DNA from: Deltaproteobacteria bacterium
Lineage (GTDB): Bacteria; Desulfobacterota; Syntrophia; Syntrophales; JACQWR01
Assembly: GCA_026388415.1 (NCBI GenBank)
Contig: JAPLJV010000035.1
Span: 1-40,295, forward strand
DNA length: 40,295 nucleotides
Direction of reading: 5' to 3'
Below, piece after piece: positions 1-7,753 of the stretch. A program made the position numbers and the translations under genes. The notes under the pieces were generated by a model that worked only from the letters and a program-made list of their open reading frames with translations, was not told where the DNA came from and made no database searches. The number at the start of each line of letters is the position of its first letter. The stretch's first letter is position 1.

Positions 1-54
1 GAACGCCTTCCCCAGAATTTTTCCTTCGCTATCCCTTGGATCGCAGATTTCCAT
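1..54 (-). CDS. Possible 5' end of a gene leaving the window
   Basis: The minus strand is open from an ATG at 54 to the left edge, giving 18 residues beginning MEICDPRDSEGK. No ribosome-binding site is obvious upstream, and the frame is also open a few codons further up before a TAG. It is too short to identify. It may be the start of a real gene whose body lies outside the window, or chance coding. Confidence 0.22.
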   Translation of the reverse strand, partial: MEICDPRDSEGKILGKAF

Positions 55-283
55 AACGTGATAATGTTGAAATGAATACTATTAATCTACAGACTATAGT
101 GTGCTTCTCTCATTTTTTTGATTATGATCAAGAAGGGTACTCCATTTTCTCCTCTTCATGCTCCTGAGTCAAGGAGAGGGTCGTTGAGCCGCTTTTACGA
201 AGTCGTCAATGTCGGAGGGAAAGCATCCTTTGTCATGATTCCACGGTATCCCACAGGTGTCCCTTTCGTGTTGAAAATTTTTC

Positions 284-338
284 TGTCAAGAGCAAATAGA
301 ATTGTCCGGTTTTGTAGCAAATGAGTTGTCCGCTTTTT
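284..338 (+). repeat. Left terminal inverted repeat of the insertion sequence
   Basis: It begins TGTCAAGAGCAAATAG and contains TGTCCGG at about 303 and TGTCCGC at about 327. It aligns with the reverse complement of 1623-1675 with a few mismatches and two one-base gaps. The doubled TGTCCG motif is probably a transposase-binding subrepeat. Confidence 0.75.
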
Positions 339-422
339 CTGTTCTTCAAAAGGGATCTATTTTGAGAGCAGGAGGTGAGCGGCGGATGTTCGCTTTCCTC
401 GCCAGTTATTTTTGTGCAGGAG

Positions 423-1598
423 TTATGCCGCCTTTTTAGTTGTTATTTCCATGAGTTTCCCTTGTTTGTCATAATCGGCCAGTTTTCGCGGGCCGTGGAA
501 GATGGATAGGGATCCATCCGGATACCGATGGATCACCACCCTGACCCTGACGTAATGACAGCGGTATTGGTTCGCTGGAATCTGGAGTTTCATTCCTTTA
601 AAACTGACGCAGTTGTCGGCACTGACCGTCCGTTCATCTTGTTCACAGAGGATGTCATCAAGATTTTCCCCCTTCCAAGGGACAAACGCTGACCCGTCTT
701 CAAGGGGCGGCTGTATGAACTCGGCGTTGAACGCGGGGAGATACACCTTGGTCAAATAAATGTTGGCGGCATTTATGTCTGTGATTCCATGAAAATCCAA
801 CTCCTTGACAAGCCGGTCTTGATGAGTCTCAAAAGCCCTCTCGCTACGGCCTCGCGCCTCAGGAGAATAGGCCGCGATCATTTGAATCCCCAAGTGTTTC
901 ATGGCACGGCCAAACTGAGTCAGCTGCGTTTTGCTGACCTTCCCCCCTTCCTTGGGCGTGTACCAGTAATGACTCCCCCGGTCCGTGTACAGGGAACTGA
1001 ACAAGCCCTTTTGAACAATCACATCCCGAGCCCCTTGAAAACTGCTATCCGTCCCTTCCTCCTCAACAAAAAACATCGAGTAATGCTCGCTGGTCGCGTC
1101 ATCCATCGTCACGATCAGATCCCATTTTTTCCCAGGTACCCATTCATGCGTGCTCCCATCCTGATGCAGCATCATGCCAGACAGGGGGGCTCGTTCCCGC
1201 CGCTTACGATGTGCTCCCCGCTTGGCCGATATAGAAACCAAACCTCGCGACTGAAGCGTGTTTTTAACCCATGTGTAACTGCGCACGCCTCCATCACGTC
1301 GATACCAACTGTAAAAATGCTTCACATTCCAACCCCGGTGCCGGCTCGCGTAATGCTCCGCGACGGCCATCACTTCATCTACAGGGGCGCGATGAAATGA
1401 TGCCTGCGTCAGGCGCTTGTCCGACAAACCCGATATCCCGGCCTCTTCGTACCGATCAATGTACCGACGAAACGTCCGATCACATACCCCCAAAATCCGA
1501 GCCGCTTCTTCCTGGTTCAAACGACTCTCACTCCATCCTAAATAAACCTCCTCAAATCGCATCTTCCGGATCTCCTGTAGCACCTCTGTCCGTCGCAT
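423..1598 (-). CDS. DDE transposase, ISNCY/IS481-like integrase fold
   Basis: This 391-aa protein would cut and join the ends of the surrounding insertion sequence. The N-terminal 60 residues form a helix-turn-helix of the kind in which a transposase reads its ends (NQEEAARILGVCDRTFRRYI). The central part carries the acidic catalytic triad of an RNase H-like integrase: Asp in MLHQDGSTHEW, Asp in LYTDRGSHY and Glu in SPEARGRSERAFE. A C-terminal beta-rich domain follows, as in IS481/ISNCY relatives. Length and triad spacing are normal and no frameshift is seen, so the enzyme is probably active. The frame stays open upstream only to the terminal repeat. The ISNCY assignment is less certain than the transposase call. 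Confidence 0.9.
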   Translation of the reverse strand: MRRTEVLQEIRKMRFEEVYLGWSESRLNQEEAARILGVCDRTFRRYIDRYEEAGISGLSDKRLTQASFHRAPVDEVMAVAEHYASRHRGWNVKHFYSWYRRDGGVRSYTWVKNTLQSRGLVSISAKRGAHRKRRERAPLSGMMLHQDGSTHEWVPGKKWDLIVTMDDATSEHYSMFFVEEEGTDSSFQGARDVIVQKGLFSSLYTDRGSHYWYTPKEGGKVSKTQLTQFGRAMKHLGIQMIAAYSPEARGRSERAFETHQDRLVKELDFHGITDINAANIYLTKVYLPAFNAEFIQPPLEDGSAFVPWKGENLDDILCEQDERTVSADNCVSFKGMKLQIPANQYRCHYVRVRVVIHRYPDGSLSIFHGPRKLADYDKQGKLMEITTKKAA

Positions 1599-1622
1599 CC
1601 GTCACCTCCAGCGGTGACCATA

Positions 1623-1675
1623 ACAAACCGGACAGATTGTGTGCTACAAACCGGACATATCATTTGCTCCTGACA
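1623..1675 (-). repeat. Right terminal inverted repeat of the insertion sequence
   Basis: Read on the minus strand it begins TGTCAGGAGCAAATGA and carries two TGTCCGGTTTGT subrepeats. It pairs with the left end at 284-338. It lies just upstream of the transposase start, so it probably also holds the transposase promoter. Confidence 0.75.
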
Positions 1676-1867
1676 TTTTGTGTTTTTTTGTTGACCGCTT
1701 GACTGAAAGTGCTAGACTGAACATGGATGCATAGAATTCATGTGAGAAAAAACGCTCCGGATGCTGGGCATGGTTGTTTGAAGAAGGCGGCCAAGGCAAT
1801 AGACGCAAAGCTCTTCGCCAAAGCCCTGGAAACTGATTATCGAGTGTTTCTGTAAAATAATTTATTT

Positions 1868-1879
1868 GGGAAGTGTCCC
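1868..1879. repeat. Short dispersed palindromic repeat, copy 1
   Basis: GGGAAGTGTCCC followed by GGATTTC. The same core recurs at 2490-2501, flanking the sixA-like gene, and both copies follow an AT-rich ATTTA/ATTAAT stretch. This looks like a small intergenic repeat family (REP-like or the edge of a lost mobile element). Confidence 0.5.
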
Positions 1880-1928
1880 GGATTTCATCAACAGGAATAT
1901 CAGATAGGGGTGACGACGATCAAGGAGT

Positions 1929-2426
1929 ATGGGCTGGAATCGGAGATATGCAACTTTGAAAACGATATATCTTTTACGGCACGCCAAGGCAAATGCCGGC
2001 TTGAATGATCTGGAGCGGGATCTCTCGGCCAAGGGCCGCAGACAGGCAGAATGTATCGGCCAGTGGATGGGGGAAAACGGGATCATGCCGGACCGGATTG
2101 TCAGCTCGTCAGCGAAACGAACCACGGAGACGGCCAAGATATGCGCTGAGCAGGCCGGTTATCAAGGAAAAATCCGTTTTGCAGACGATCTCTACGACGC
2201 CCACAGCGACACCTATATTGATTTAATTGCCGGCCTCAACAACAAACATGATTCCATCATGGTCGTCGGGCATAACCCGGAAATATCCGCCGTGGTCACA
2301 GTATTAACCGGCAAACCGCTGACGATGCCGCCAGGCACGCTGGTCTGCATTGAGATTACGTCTGATCAATGGGTTGCCGCCAAAGATGGCAATGCCAGTT
2401 TGAAATGGGTTCAGCACCCTTTATAG
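1929..2426 (+). CDS. sixA: SixA-like phosphohistidine phosphatase (histidine phosphatase family)
   Basis: Members of this family remove phosphate from phosphohistidine, classically on the HPt domain of a phosphorelay kinase, in the cytoplasm. The LLRHAKA motif near the N-terminus gives the catalytic RH pair. SSSAKRTTETA carries the second arginine and VVGHNPE the second histidine. The size, 156-165 aa, fits the short SixA type rather than phosphoglycerate mutases. The ATG at 1929 has GGAG only one base upstream, too close. A TTG at 1956, with GGAG at 1942-1945 and a 10-base spacer, gives the usual N-terminus (LKTIYLLRHA) and may be the true start. The gene stands alone between two short repeats. 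No partner kinase is visible. Confidence 0.85.
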   Translation: MGWNRRYATLKTIYLLRHAKANAGLNDLERDLSAKGRRQAECIGQWMGENGIMPDRIVSSSAKRTTETAKICAEQAGYQGKIRFADDLYDAHSDTYIDLIAGLNNKHDSIMVVGHNPEISAVVTVLTGKPLTMPPGTLVCIEITSDQWVAAKDGNASLKWVQHPL

Positions 2427-2489
2427 AGGAAGTCCCCGGAATATCCCAGACAAGCAGCAGAATCGTCAAGAAGGCCGACTAATTAATCT

Positions 2490-2501
2490 GGGAAGTGTCC
2501 C
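2490..2501. repeat. Short dispersed palindromic repeat, copy 2
   Basis: Second copy of GGGAAGTGTCCC, followed by TGGTTTTTTCCC. See 1868-1879 for the first copy. The two copies bracket the sixA-like gene. Confidence 0.5.
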
Positions 2502-2523
2502 TGGTTTTTTCCCGGCATCAATT

Positions 2524-2607
2524 ATGAGCAAGGTGTATGACATTCTCGATGAACGACTGGGGAAAATTACGGGAGAGTTTATGGAAACATTCTGTGAAGG
2601 GAAATAG
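2524..2607 (+). CDS. 27-codon ORF or gene remnant
   Basis: A short frame starting MSKVYDILDERLGK and ending CEGK, with a good amino-acid composition but no clear ribosome-binding site. It lies directly after the second GGGAAGTGTCCC repeat. It resembles the beginning of a normal helical protein that has lost its 3' part, so a remnant is as likely as a real small protein. I do not recognise a family. Confidence 0.25.
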   Translation: MSKVYDILDERLGKITGEFMETFCEGK

Positions 2608-2671
2608 CTGAACAAAATGTTTCAATTGACGACTATTTGCCTTAATATAACGAGGTTCGAACAATCCGACT

Positions 2672-4039
2672 ATGCAGGCGAAAAAGCACAACTCGTGGAG
2701 CTACACAGCGCACCATCAGGTCCTGATCCGAAGGATGAGGGATCGTGGCTGGAGCGGCCGCCCTCCCTCACCCAACCGGTTCGATTCACTGGCACCATGG
2801 ATTGTAATCTTGGCTGGTGTGGCGGCAGCCTTACATGTTGGCAAATTGCCGCCGGCACTGCCTTTTTTGAAGGATGCGCTTGGCGTGACACTGATCCAAG
2901 CCGGATTCTTATTGTCCATGGTGCAGTTTGCCGGCATGACTTTGGGGCTTTGTGTAGGCTTAGCGGCAGATACTTTAGGGCGTAAGCGCAGCATGCTTTC
3001 TGGTTTGGCGGTGCTGAGTGTGGCGAGTACGTTGGGCAGTATGGCACAAAGTCCGCGGATGTTGCTTGTCCTGCGTGGGGCAGAAGGTTTGGGGTTTTTG
3101 CTTGTCATATTGCCCGCACCTGCATTGCTTCGTCAATTGGTAACAACCAATCAATTGAGCACGATGCTGGGCGTCTGGAGTGCTTACATGCCAATGGGAA
3201 CGGCAACGGCTCTGCTCGTTGGTTCTTTATGGATCCCTGCTTTCGGGTGGCCGAGTTGGTGGATCTTATTTGCGTTGTTATCGGCCGTTATGGCTCTATG
3301 GATCGAACGGGTTGTGCCCTCTGATGAGCAACGTACACGGTGTGTGGCTTCGGTTCTGCCGACAGACACTGAGCCTGCGATCTTTTTGACTTGGTCACAG
3401 CGCCTCAAGGAAACTTTGGCAGCGCCTGGACCATGGCTGGTCTCATTGACGTTTGCTGTGTATGCCAGTCAGTGGTGGTCGGTAGTTGGATTCTTACCAT
3501 ACATTTACACCCAGGCAGGATTTTCAGGGGGTTTGGTGGGCATACTCACCGCATTTGCAGCCGCTGTCAATATTGTTGGCAACACTGCCTCAGGAAACTT
3601 GCTCAAACGCGGTGTTTCACCGATAACTTTGCTGATCTGCGGTTTTATGGCCATGACTGTGGGCAGCGTGTTGGCTTACGGTGCGTTTACATCAGATCAA
3701 CCAATTTGGCGCTACGCCGGAGTGGTTTTATTTTCCATGTTTGGCGGCTTGGTTCCTGGCACTTTATTCTCTCTTGCAGTACTTTTATCTCCTCATGAGC
3801 ACGACGTCTCCACGACAGTGGGTTGGATGCAGCAATGGTCCGCGATAGGCTCCTTTGCGGGTCCACCGGTAGTGGCTTGGGTGGGTGCTTGGGCCGGCAG
3901 TTGGCAGTGGACGTGGGTATTTACAGGCATTTGCAGTGCGGTGGGAATCGGCTTATCTTGCAAGATTGCGAATGTAATTCGGTCCAAGGTAACTGATGGC
4001 AACAGCCATCTCTATTATTGCGCCGGCAAGAACTCATGA
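2672..4039 (+). CDS. Major facilitator superfamily permease (CynX/NimT-like)
   Basis: An inner-membrane transporter of up to 455 aa with about 12 hydrophobic segments. The inter-helix 2-3 loop shows the MFS signature GLAADTLGRKRSML. A second, weaker copy of the motif region follows the central loop (GNLLKRGVSP). The overall look is that of the cyanate/nitroimidazole-type permeases, but the substrate cannot be read from sequence. The start is uncertain: neither the ATG at 2672 nor the one at 2735 has a good ribosome-binding site, and the first 40 residues (basic, Ser/Pro-rich) are unlike a usual MFS N-terminus and may be untranslated. It has no operon partner and sits in a region rich in remnants, consistent with horizontal acquisition. 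Confidence 0.75.
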   Translation: MQAKKHNSWSYTAHHQVLIRRMRDRGWSGRPPSPNRFDSLAPWIVILAGVAAALHVGKLPPALPFLKDALGVTLIQAGFLLSMVQFAGMTLGLCVGLAADTLGRKRSMLSGLAVLSVASTLGSMAQSPRMLLVLRGAEGLGFLLVILPAPALLRQLVTTNQLSTMLGVWSAYMPMGTATALLVGSLWIPAFGWPSWWILFALLSAVMALWIERVVPSDEQRTRCVASVLPTDTEPAIFLTWSQRLKETLAAPGPWLVSLTFAVYASQWWSVVGFLPYIYTQAGFSGGLVGILTAFAAAVNIVGNTASGNLLKRGVSPITLLICGFMAMTVGSVLAYGAFTSDQPIWRYAGVVLFSMFGGLVPGTLFSLAVLLSPHEHDVSTTVGWMQQWSAIGSFAGPPVVAWVGAWAGSWQWTWVFTGICSAVGIGLSCKIANVIRSKVTDGNSHLYYCAGKNS

Positions 4040-4501
4040 CCGAACACAGGCGCTGAGCGCCTTGAAATTGATGATCATTATGTGCGGCCAGATCTGAGGA
4101 AGCTGCTGAAGAGGGGCGATATACCGGTGGCCACCGGGAATTGAAGCGAGCAAAGTAATCCGGGCCAATCCGAACTGAATATCCACGCCACGCAGATTGG
4201 TAAGAAGCCGGTTCTAACCAGCGGGGAATTATGACGAAAATATAGTTCTGTTTTCAGCATATTTTGGCACACTTTATATTGGCGGTTGATATCTCAAATC
4301 AGGGGAGATGTAAGCCATTAGATTCACATGATATAACTTATAACTTATTGATAATATATAATATTACCGCTTGCTCAATGATTGCGCAATCCGGTAATAA
4401 TTGACCTGTTTTCAATGGTTAGCATTTTTTTCAACAGAGTTATCAACAGTGGTTTCAACATTACTGTTGATACGCAAATTACCAATACTTGATAGCCGGA
4501 A
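4040..4501. other. AT-rich convergent intergenic region
   Basis: There is no convincing gene between the MFS permease and the DUF1284 gene, which point toward each other. The first 150 bases carry a short open stretch (…DDHYVRPDLRKLLKR…, stop near 4143) that may be a remnant. The rest is strongly AT-rich. It includes a GATTGCGCAATC palindrome set inside TTACCG…CGGTAA (about 4365-4400) and the hairpin at 4441-4472. Confidence 0.5.
4441..4472. terminator. Perfect 10-bp stem-loop between convergent genes
   Basis: TATCAACAGT and its exact complement ACTGTTGATA are separated by a 12-base loop. It lies where transcription from both sides should stop, but the stem is AT-rich and has no T-run, so it is a weak intrinsic terminator at best. 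A protein-binding palindrome is the alternative. Confidence 0.35.
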
Positions 4502-4897
4502 TTAAGGCAATTCAGAGGCAGCACAGCGTAATTTCCAGGGGCATTTTGTTTTACAGATGTTCAGTGGCACTTTTTCCCTAATCAGCATCAACCAATCGCC
4601 GGCCTTTTTAATCTCACCATAGCCTATTCCCAGGCCCTTCAAGATAATGCCATCCCATTTTCTTACCGCCTCTTCATTCCCCTCCGGGTTTTGGCAGCGT
4701 TCGTTCCGGCAATCCGGGCAAAATTGACAAACCTGGTCAACTCCTTCGATTACTTCCACCAAGGCATCAGGTTGACAAGTGAAGATGTCCTTCGCCTTTT
4801 GAGATTCATGATTATATTCCTCACCTCTGTGCGGGAATTTTACCTTCATAAATCTCCCGCAGAATATGTGATGAGGCCGATATCTTAATTTTTCCAT
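4502..4897 (-). CDS. DUF1284 domain protein (cysteine-rich, possible Fe-S protein)
   Basis: A 131-aa cytoplasmic protein. The N-terminus RYRPHHIFCGRF is the family hallmark. Two cysteine clusters follow, CQFCPDCRNERC at mid-protein and CKTKCPWKLRC near the C-terminus, enough to bind an iron-sulfur cluster or zinc. The function of DUF1284 is not established; members occur mainly in anaerobes. The start at 4897 is supported by GAAGG about four bases upstream. It appears to be a single-gene unit. Confidence 0.8.
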   Translation of the reverse strand: MEKLRYRPHHIFCGRFMKVKFPHRGEEYNHESQKAKDIFTCQPDALVEVIEGVDQVCQFCPDCRNERCQNPEGNEEAVRKWDGIILKGLGIGYGEIKKAGDWLMLIREKVPLNICKTKCPWKLRCAASELP

Positions 4898-4925
4898 AAA
4901 ACCTTCAGCAATCGTATTGAAATCT

Positions 4926-4984
4926 GAAATCTGGTGACGCCATACCAGTTATTTTCGGAAACCAGTATGGTTTCCCCAGATTTC
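4926..4984. repeat. Nested inverted repeat
   Basis: Outer arms GAAATCTGG (4926-4934) and CCAGATTTC (4976-4984) enclose inner arms CCATAC (4940-4945) and GTATGG (4965-4970). It lies between the broken DUF1566 gene and the DUF1284 gene, both on the minus strand. It could be a transcript-end structure or an intergenic repeat unit. Confidence 0.45.
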
Positions 4985-5018
4985 CAGATTTAAAAAACAG
5001 GTGCGCCAATTTCGTAGC

Positions 5019-5034
5019 AAAAAGGGCTCCGCCC
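5019..5034 (-). terminator. Hairpin with T-run downstream of the DUF1566 gene
   Basis: On the minus strand GGGC-GGA-GCCC is followed directly by five T residues. It lies about 48 bases beyond the stop codon. It reads as a small intrinsic terminator. In diversity-generating retroelement targets a hairpin also sits shortly downstream of the variable region, so it could have that role. Confidence 0.5.
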
Positions 5035-5081
5035 TGTACCCGATAAAAGAAAATGATCAAAGAACCAAATGGCCAAATAGT

Positions 5082-5609
5082 CTATTTGCCAGAACGCACC
5101 GGGAGAGCCCGGTCTAAGTTGTCGCGAAACTGGCGAAGCCAACTCCTGTCGCCATTGAAGAAATTGAAGAATGCAGCCTCGGAACCGCGTGTTTCAGAAG
5201 CCCAATGACCAGTACAAGTTAGACGAATCAAATCCGTTAAATGAACGTCATATCCACATGCAGGCTTATAAGTTTTAGCCTCATCATGCAACCCAGCCAG
5301 TTCGTCCTGAGTCGGCATCCGCCAGTCCGTATAACCGCCGCCACGGTAATTCTAGCAATGGTGCTTGGCACCTTGCCAGTTAATTTGCGATCCGTTGTCC
5401 TTCGCTGCCCACATCAGACCTGTCCGTGTGTCTATGACCGTCCCGTCGTCATAAGTGGTAAAGCGGCCGTCTTTGCCGATTTCCTTTCTGGCCAGCAATC
5501 TTGCCGCCATCTTGCTTGCTTCCTTGGCCGCTGCCTCTTCTTGCTGGAATTTCGTAAACTGAGCAATCTCAGTAAATATTTTTGGCTGCTCAAGACCAAA
5601 TTCCCGCAT
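5082..5609 (-). pseudogene. DUF1566 (Lcl C-terminal fold) protein interrupted by in-frame TAG
   Basis: Two open pieces lie in the same frame: 5609-5352 (starting MREFGLEQPK) and 5351-5082. The first ends WQGAKHHC then TAG. The second continues NYRGGGYTDWRMPTQDEL, exactly the conserved course of the DUF1566 domain, so one base change made the stop. Further down, WASETRG and the terminal RALPVRSGK complete the C-type-lectin-like fold. The frame is also open upstream to about 5697 (…HHERTLESAGLIRAG…) without a usable start, so the N-terminus is probably lost as well. Such domains are generally extracellular or ligand-binding. Translation restarting at the ATG at 5318 would give only a 78-aa tail. 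Confidence 0.7.
5085..5183 (-). other. Candidate variable region of a DUF1566 protein
   Basis: The last 33 codons before the stop combine a conserved frame (GSEAA, NG, RALPVRSGK) with a block of mostly NNY codons (ttc, aat, gac, agt, ctt, cgc, ttt, gac, aac). This is the pattern left when adenines of AAC/AAT template codons are randomised by a diversity-generating retroelement. One codon (tta) does not fit. A T-rich tract with ATTTGG-type units follows the stop. No template is in the window, so this is an inference. Confidence 0.4.
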
Positions 5610-5779
5610 TTCCTTCGTCCCCGCTCTAATAAGTCCAGCACTCTCAAGTGTTCTTTCGTGGTGTGATTGTACAACAGGGGCTGAAATAAATCATCTTTTT
5701 ATTTAAGCTCACCGCAGGTCACGTTATGAACGATAGATACCTGACCCCATCTCTATGGAAAGAAAGGGGAAGGAGAATA

Positions 5780-5797
5780 ATGGCAAATATGCTATAA
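5780..5797 (+). promoter_or_regulatory. Five-codon leader ORF before the export operon
   Basis: A strong ribosome-binding site (AAGGAG) precedes ATG GCA AAT ATG CTA TAA. The next gene starts 43 bases further on with nearly the same bases (ATGGCAAAC). This is either a tiny leader peptide or a duplicated start region. Confidence 0.25.
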
Positions 5798-5839
5798 GGC
5801 TACACGACATTATCAAACCGATCTCAGCAAAGGGCATAT

Positions 5840-7057
5840 ATGGCAAACGAAGATATCGCGAAACTGAAGATTGACAAGTCCGCAGCTTCAATCCGCCCCC
5901 GGCGGCGGGGGAAGCTGGTCCGCTGGCTGGGGGCGGCACTGGTTATCGCTGCGGTGGGATTTCTGTATCTTACGGGGGTTCTTGCCCCTGCCGTGCAGGT
6001 GGAAGTTGCCACGGTATCATCGGTGTATCCTTCCCAGACCTTTACCCTCCTGAATGCCAGCGGCTATGTGGTTGCCCAGCGCAAGGCCTCGGTTTCCTCG
6101 AAGATTACGGGGCGTCTGATCTCTCTGATGGCGGAAGAGGGAAGCAGGGTGAAAAAGGGGGCCGTGATTGCCCGCCTGGAAGGTGAAGACATGGTTGCGG
6201 TTCGCGACCAGGCGGCCGCCAATCTGAATGTCGCCCGCTTTACCCTCGATCAGGCCGGTGCCGAGTTGCTCGATGCGACACGCTCCTATAATCGCAGCAA
6301 GGAATTGTTGGATAAGGGGTTTATTGCCAAGGCTGATTTTGAAGTAGCCGACGCACGGCAAAAGCGTGCTGCGGCCGCCGTAGCAGGAGCGGAAGCGGCC
6401 ATCAAGGCCAATGCCGCCGCGCTCAGGAACGCCGAGATCCAAATGGATAATACGCTGCTCCGGGCGCCCTTCGATGCCGTGGTTTTGACCAAGAACGCCG
6501 ATGTGGGTGATATCGTTACTCCTCTGGGGTCGGCTGTCAGCGCCCAGGCTTCCGTCTTTACCATCGCCGACATGGGCTCGCTCATGGCCGAGGTTGATGT
6601 CTCGGAGGCCAATATCGAACGGATAAAGGTGAGCCAACCCTGCGAGGTCGTGCTCGATGCACTGCCGGAGACCCGGTTCCGGGGGGTTGTCCACATGGTG
6701 GTGCCGACGGCGAACCGGTCCAAGGCGACGGTCCTCGTGAAGGTGCGCTTTTTGAACCCGGATAGCCGTATCCTGCCGGAGATGAGTGCGCGGGTGGCCT
6801 TCCTCTCCCGGGAGGTGAAGGCGGCCGAGCAGAAACCGCGGTTGGCGCTGAATCCGGCGGCCGTTATAAACCGTCAGGGCAAGGATACGGTTTTTGTCAT
6901 CCGGGACAGCCATGCCGTCGAAACCCCCGTGCAACTGGGAGGCCGGATCGGCGAGGTGACAGAAGTAATGACCGGTCTCAAGGCCGGCGATAAGGTAGCT
7001 GTTAAGCCTTTAGGCAAGCTGAAGAACGGAATCAAGATCAAGATAGCCGAGCCATAA
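5840..7057 (+). CDS. MacA/HlyD-type periplasmic adaptor protein
   Basis: A 405-aa membrane-fusion protein that should link the inner-membrane ABC exporter encoded downstream to the periplasm or an outer-membrane channel. A basic stretch (RPRRRGKLVRW) and one hydrophobic segment at about residues 29-52 anchor it in the inner membrane. A biotin/lipoyl-like half-motif (KITGRLISLMAEEGSRVKKGAVIARL) at about 85-115 pairs with a second half (LLRAPFDAVVLTKNADVGDIV) after an Ala-rich coiled coil at about 125-205. Beta-barrel and membrane-proximal domains follow. It starts an operon; the ATPase gene begins at the base after its stop. AAAGGG lies upstream of the ATG at a good distance. No TolC partner is in this operon, though one is encoded at 20.1 kb for another pump. 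Confidence 0.88.
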   Translation: MANEDIAKLKIDKSAASIRPRRRGKLVRWLGAALVIAAVGFLYLTGVLAPAVQVEVATVSSVYPSQTFTLLNASGYVVAQRKASVSSKITGRLISLMAEEGSRVKKGAVIARLEGEDMVAVRDQAAANLNVARFTLDQAGAELLDATRSYNRSKELLDKGFIAKADFEVADARQKRAAAAVAGAEAAIKANAAALRNAEIQMDNTLLRAPFDAVVLTKNADVGDIVTPLGSAVSAQASVFTIADMGSLMAEVDVSEANIERIKVSQPCEVVLDALPETRFRGVVHMVVPTANRSKATVLVKVRFLNPDSRILPEMSARVAFLSREVKAAEQKPRLALNPAAVINRQGKDTVFVIRDSHAVETPVQLGGRIGEVTEVMTGLKAGDKVAVKPLGKLKNGIKIKIAEP

Positions 7058-7753
7058 ATGGAAAATGCCACTCCTCCCCTAGTCGTGATCAAAGACCTGA
7101 TCAAATCCTATCATCGCGGCAGCCAGATTATCCCGGTACTTAACAATATCAGCCTGTCCATCGCAGAGGGAGAATTTTTGGCCCTCATGGGCCCCTCGGG
7201 CTCGGGCAAGAGCACGCTCCTCAATCTCGTTGCCGGTCTCGACAAGCCTGATTCCGGCAGCATCGTCATCGGCGGGGTGGATATCACCTTGCTCACGGAG
7301 GCCGAACTGGCCCGGTGGCGCGCCGCGAGCGTCGGTTTTATCTTCCAGTTTTATAATCTTATCCCCGTTTTGACGGCTTTCGAAAATGTCGAACTTCCCC
7401 TGCTGCTGACCTCGCTATCGCGCCGGGAAAGAAAAGAACATACCGAGATGGCCCTCGAAGTCGTCAATCTGACCGACCGGATGGATCATTACCCGGGCCA
7501 GCTTTCGGGAGGCCAGCAGCAACGGGTCGCCATCGCACGTGCTATCGTGCCGGACCCGACAATTCTCGTGGCGGATGAGCCGACGGGCGATCTGGACAAG
7601 ATTTCCGCACTGGAGATCCTGGCGCTGATGGAGCGGTTAGTGCAGGAACTGGGCAAGACCATCATCATGGTGACCCATGACCCCCGCGCCGCCGAAAAAG
7701 CCCATGTAATCAGAGAGTTGGAAAAGGGCGTTTTGAACAATGTTCATCCTTAA
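7058..7753 (+). CDS. ABC exporter ATPase, MacB/LolD type
   Basis: A 231-aa nucleotide-binding subunit. The Walker A motif GPSGSGKST is at residues 45-53. The Q-loop is in FIFQFYNLIP, the ABC signature is LSGGQQQR and the Walker B is ILVADEPTGDLD, followed by the switch histidine in MVTHDPRAAEKA. FQFYNLIPVLTAFENVELPL is diagnostic of the LolD/MacB/FtsE branch, which powers mechanotransmission-type exporters rather than import. The start codon abuts the adaptor's stop (TAAATG), so translation is probably coupled. Its end overlaps the next gene by 14 bases. It works with the two permeases that follow. Confidence 0.93.
   Translation: MENATPPLVVIKDLIKSYHRGSQIIPVLNNISLSIAEGEFLALMGPSGSGKSTLLNLVAGLDKPDSGSIVIGGVDITLLTEAELARWRAASVGFIFQFYNLIPVLTAFENVELPLLLTSLSRRERKEHTEMALEVVNLTDRMDHYPGQLSGGQQQRVAIARAIVPDPTILVADEPTGDLDKISALEILALMERLVQELGKTIIMVTHDPRAAEKAHVIRELEKGVLNNVHP

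Larger units (their letters stand above)
284..1675 (-). mobile_element. Insertion sequence (ISNCY/IS1202-like), about 1.4 kb
   Basis: A single transposase gene on the minus strand is bracketed by imperfect terminal inverted repeats of about 54 bp. Both ends start TGTCA(A/G)GAGCAAAT and then carry two copies of a TGTCCGG-type subrepeat about 25 bp apart. The element appears complete, with an intact transposase frame. I could not see a convincing target-site duplication. It sits in DNA with gene remnants on both sides, which fits an insertion hot spot. The family name rests on the protein's architecture. Confidence 0.8.

Noticed and set aside
118-324. 68-codon plus-strand ORF before the insertion sequence
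   Set aside because: It has no ribosome-binding site or family resemblance, and it runs into the terminal inverted repeat; chance open frame.
789-1400. 203-codon ORF antisense to the transposase
   Set aside because: It lies wholly inside the well-supported transposase gene on the opposite strand and has no recognisable domain.
1700-1860. Possible short gene remnant ending …KLFAKALETDYRVFL
   Set aside because: A stretch with gene-like composition but no start and no recognisable family; too short to call.
5352-5354. TAG read as pyrrolysine in the DUF1566 gene
   Set aside because: No pyl genes are visible and DUF1566 proteins do not contain pyrrolysine; a nonsense mutation is the simpler reading.
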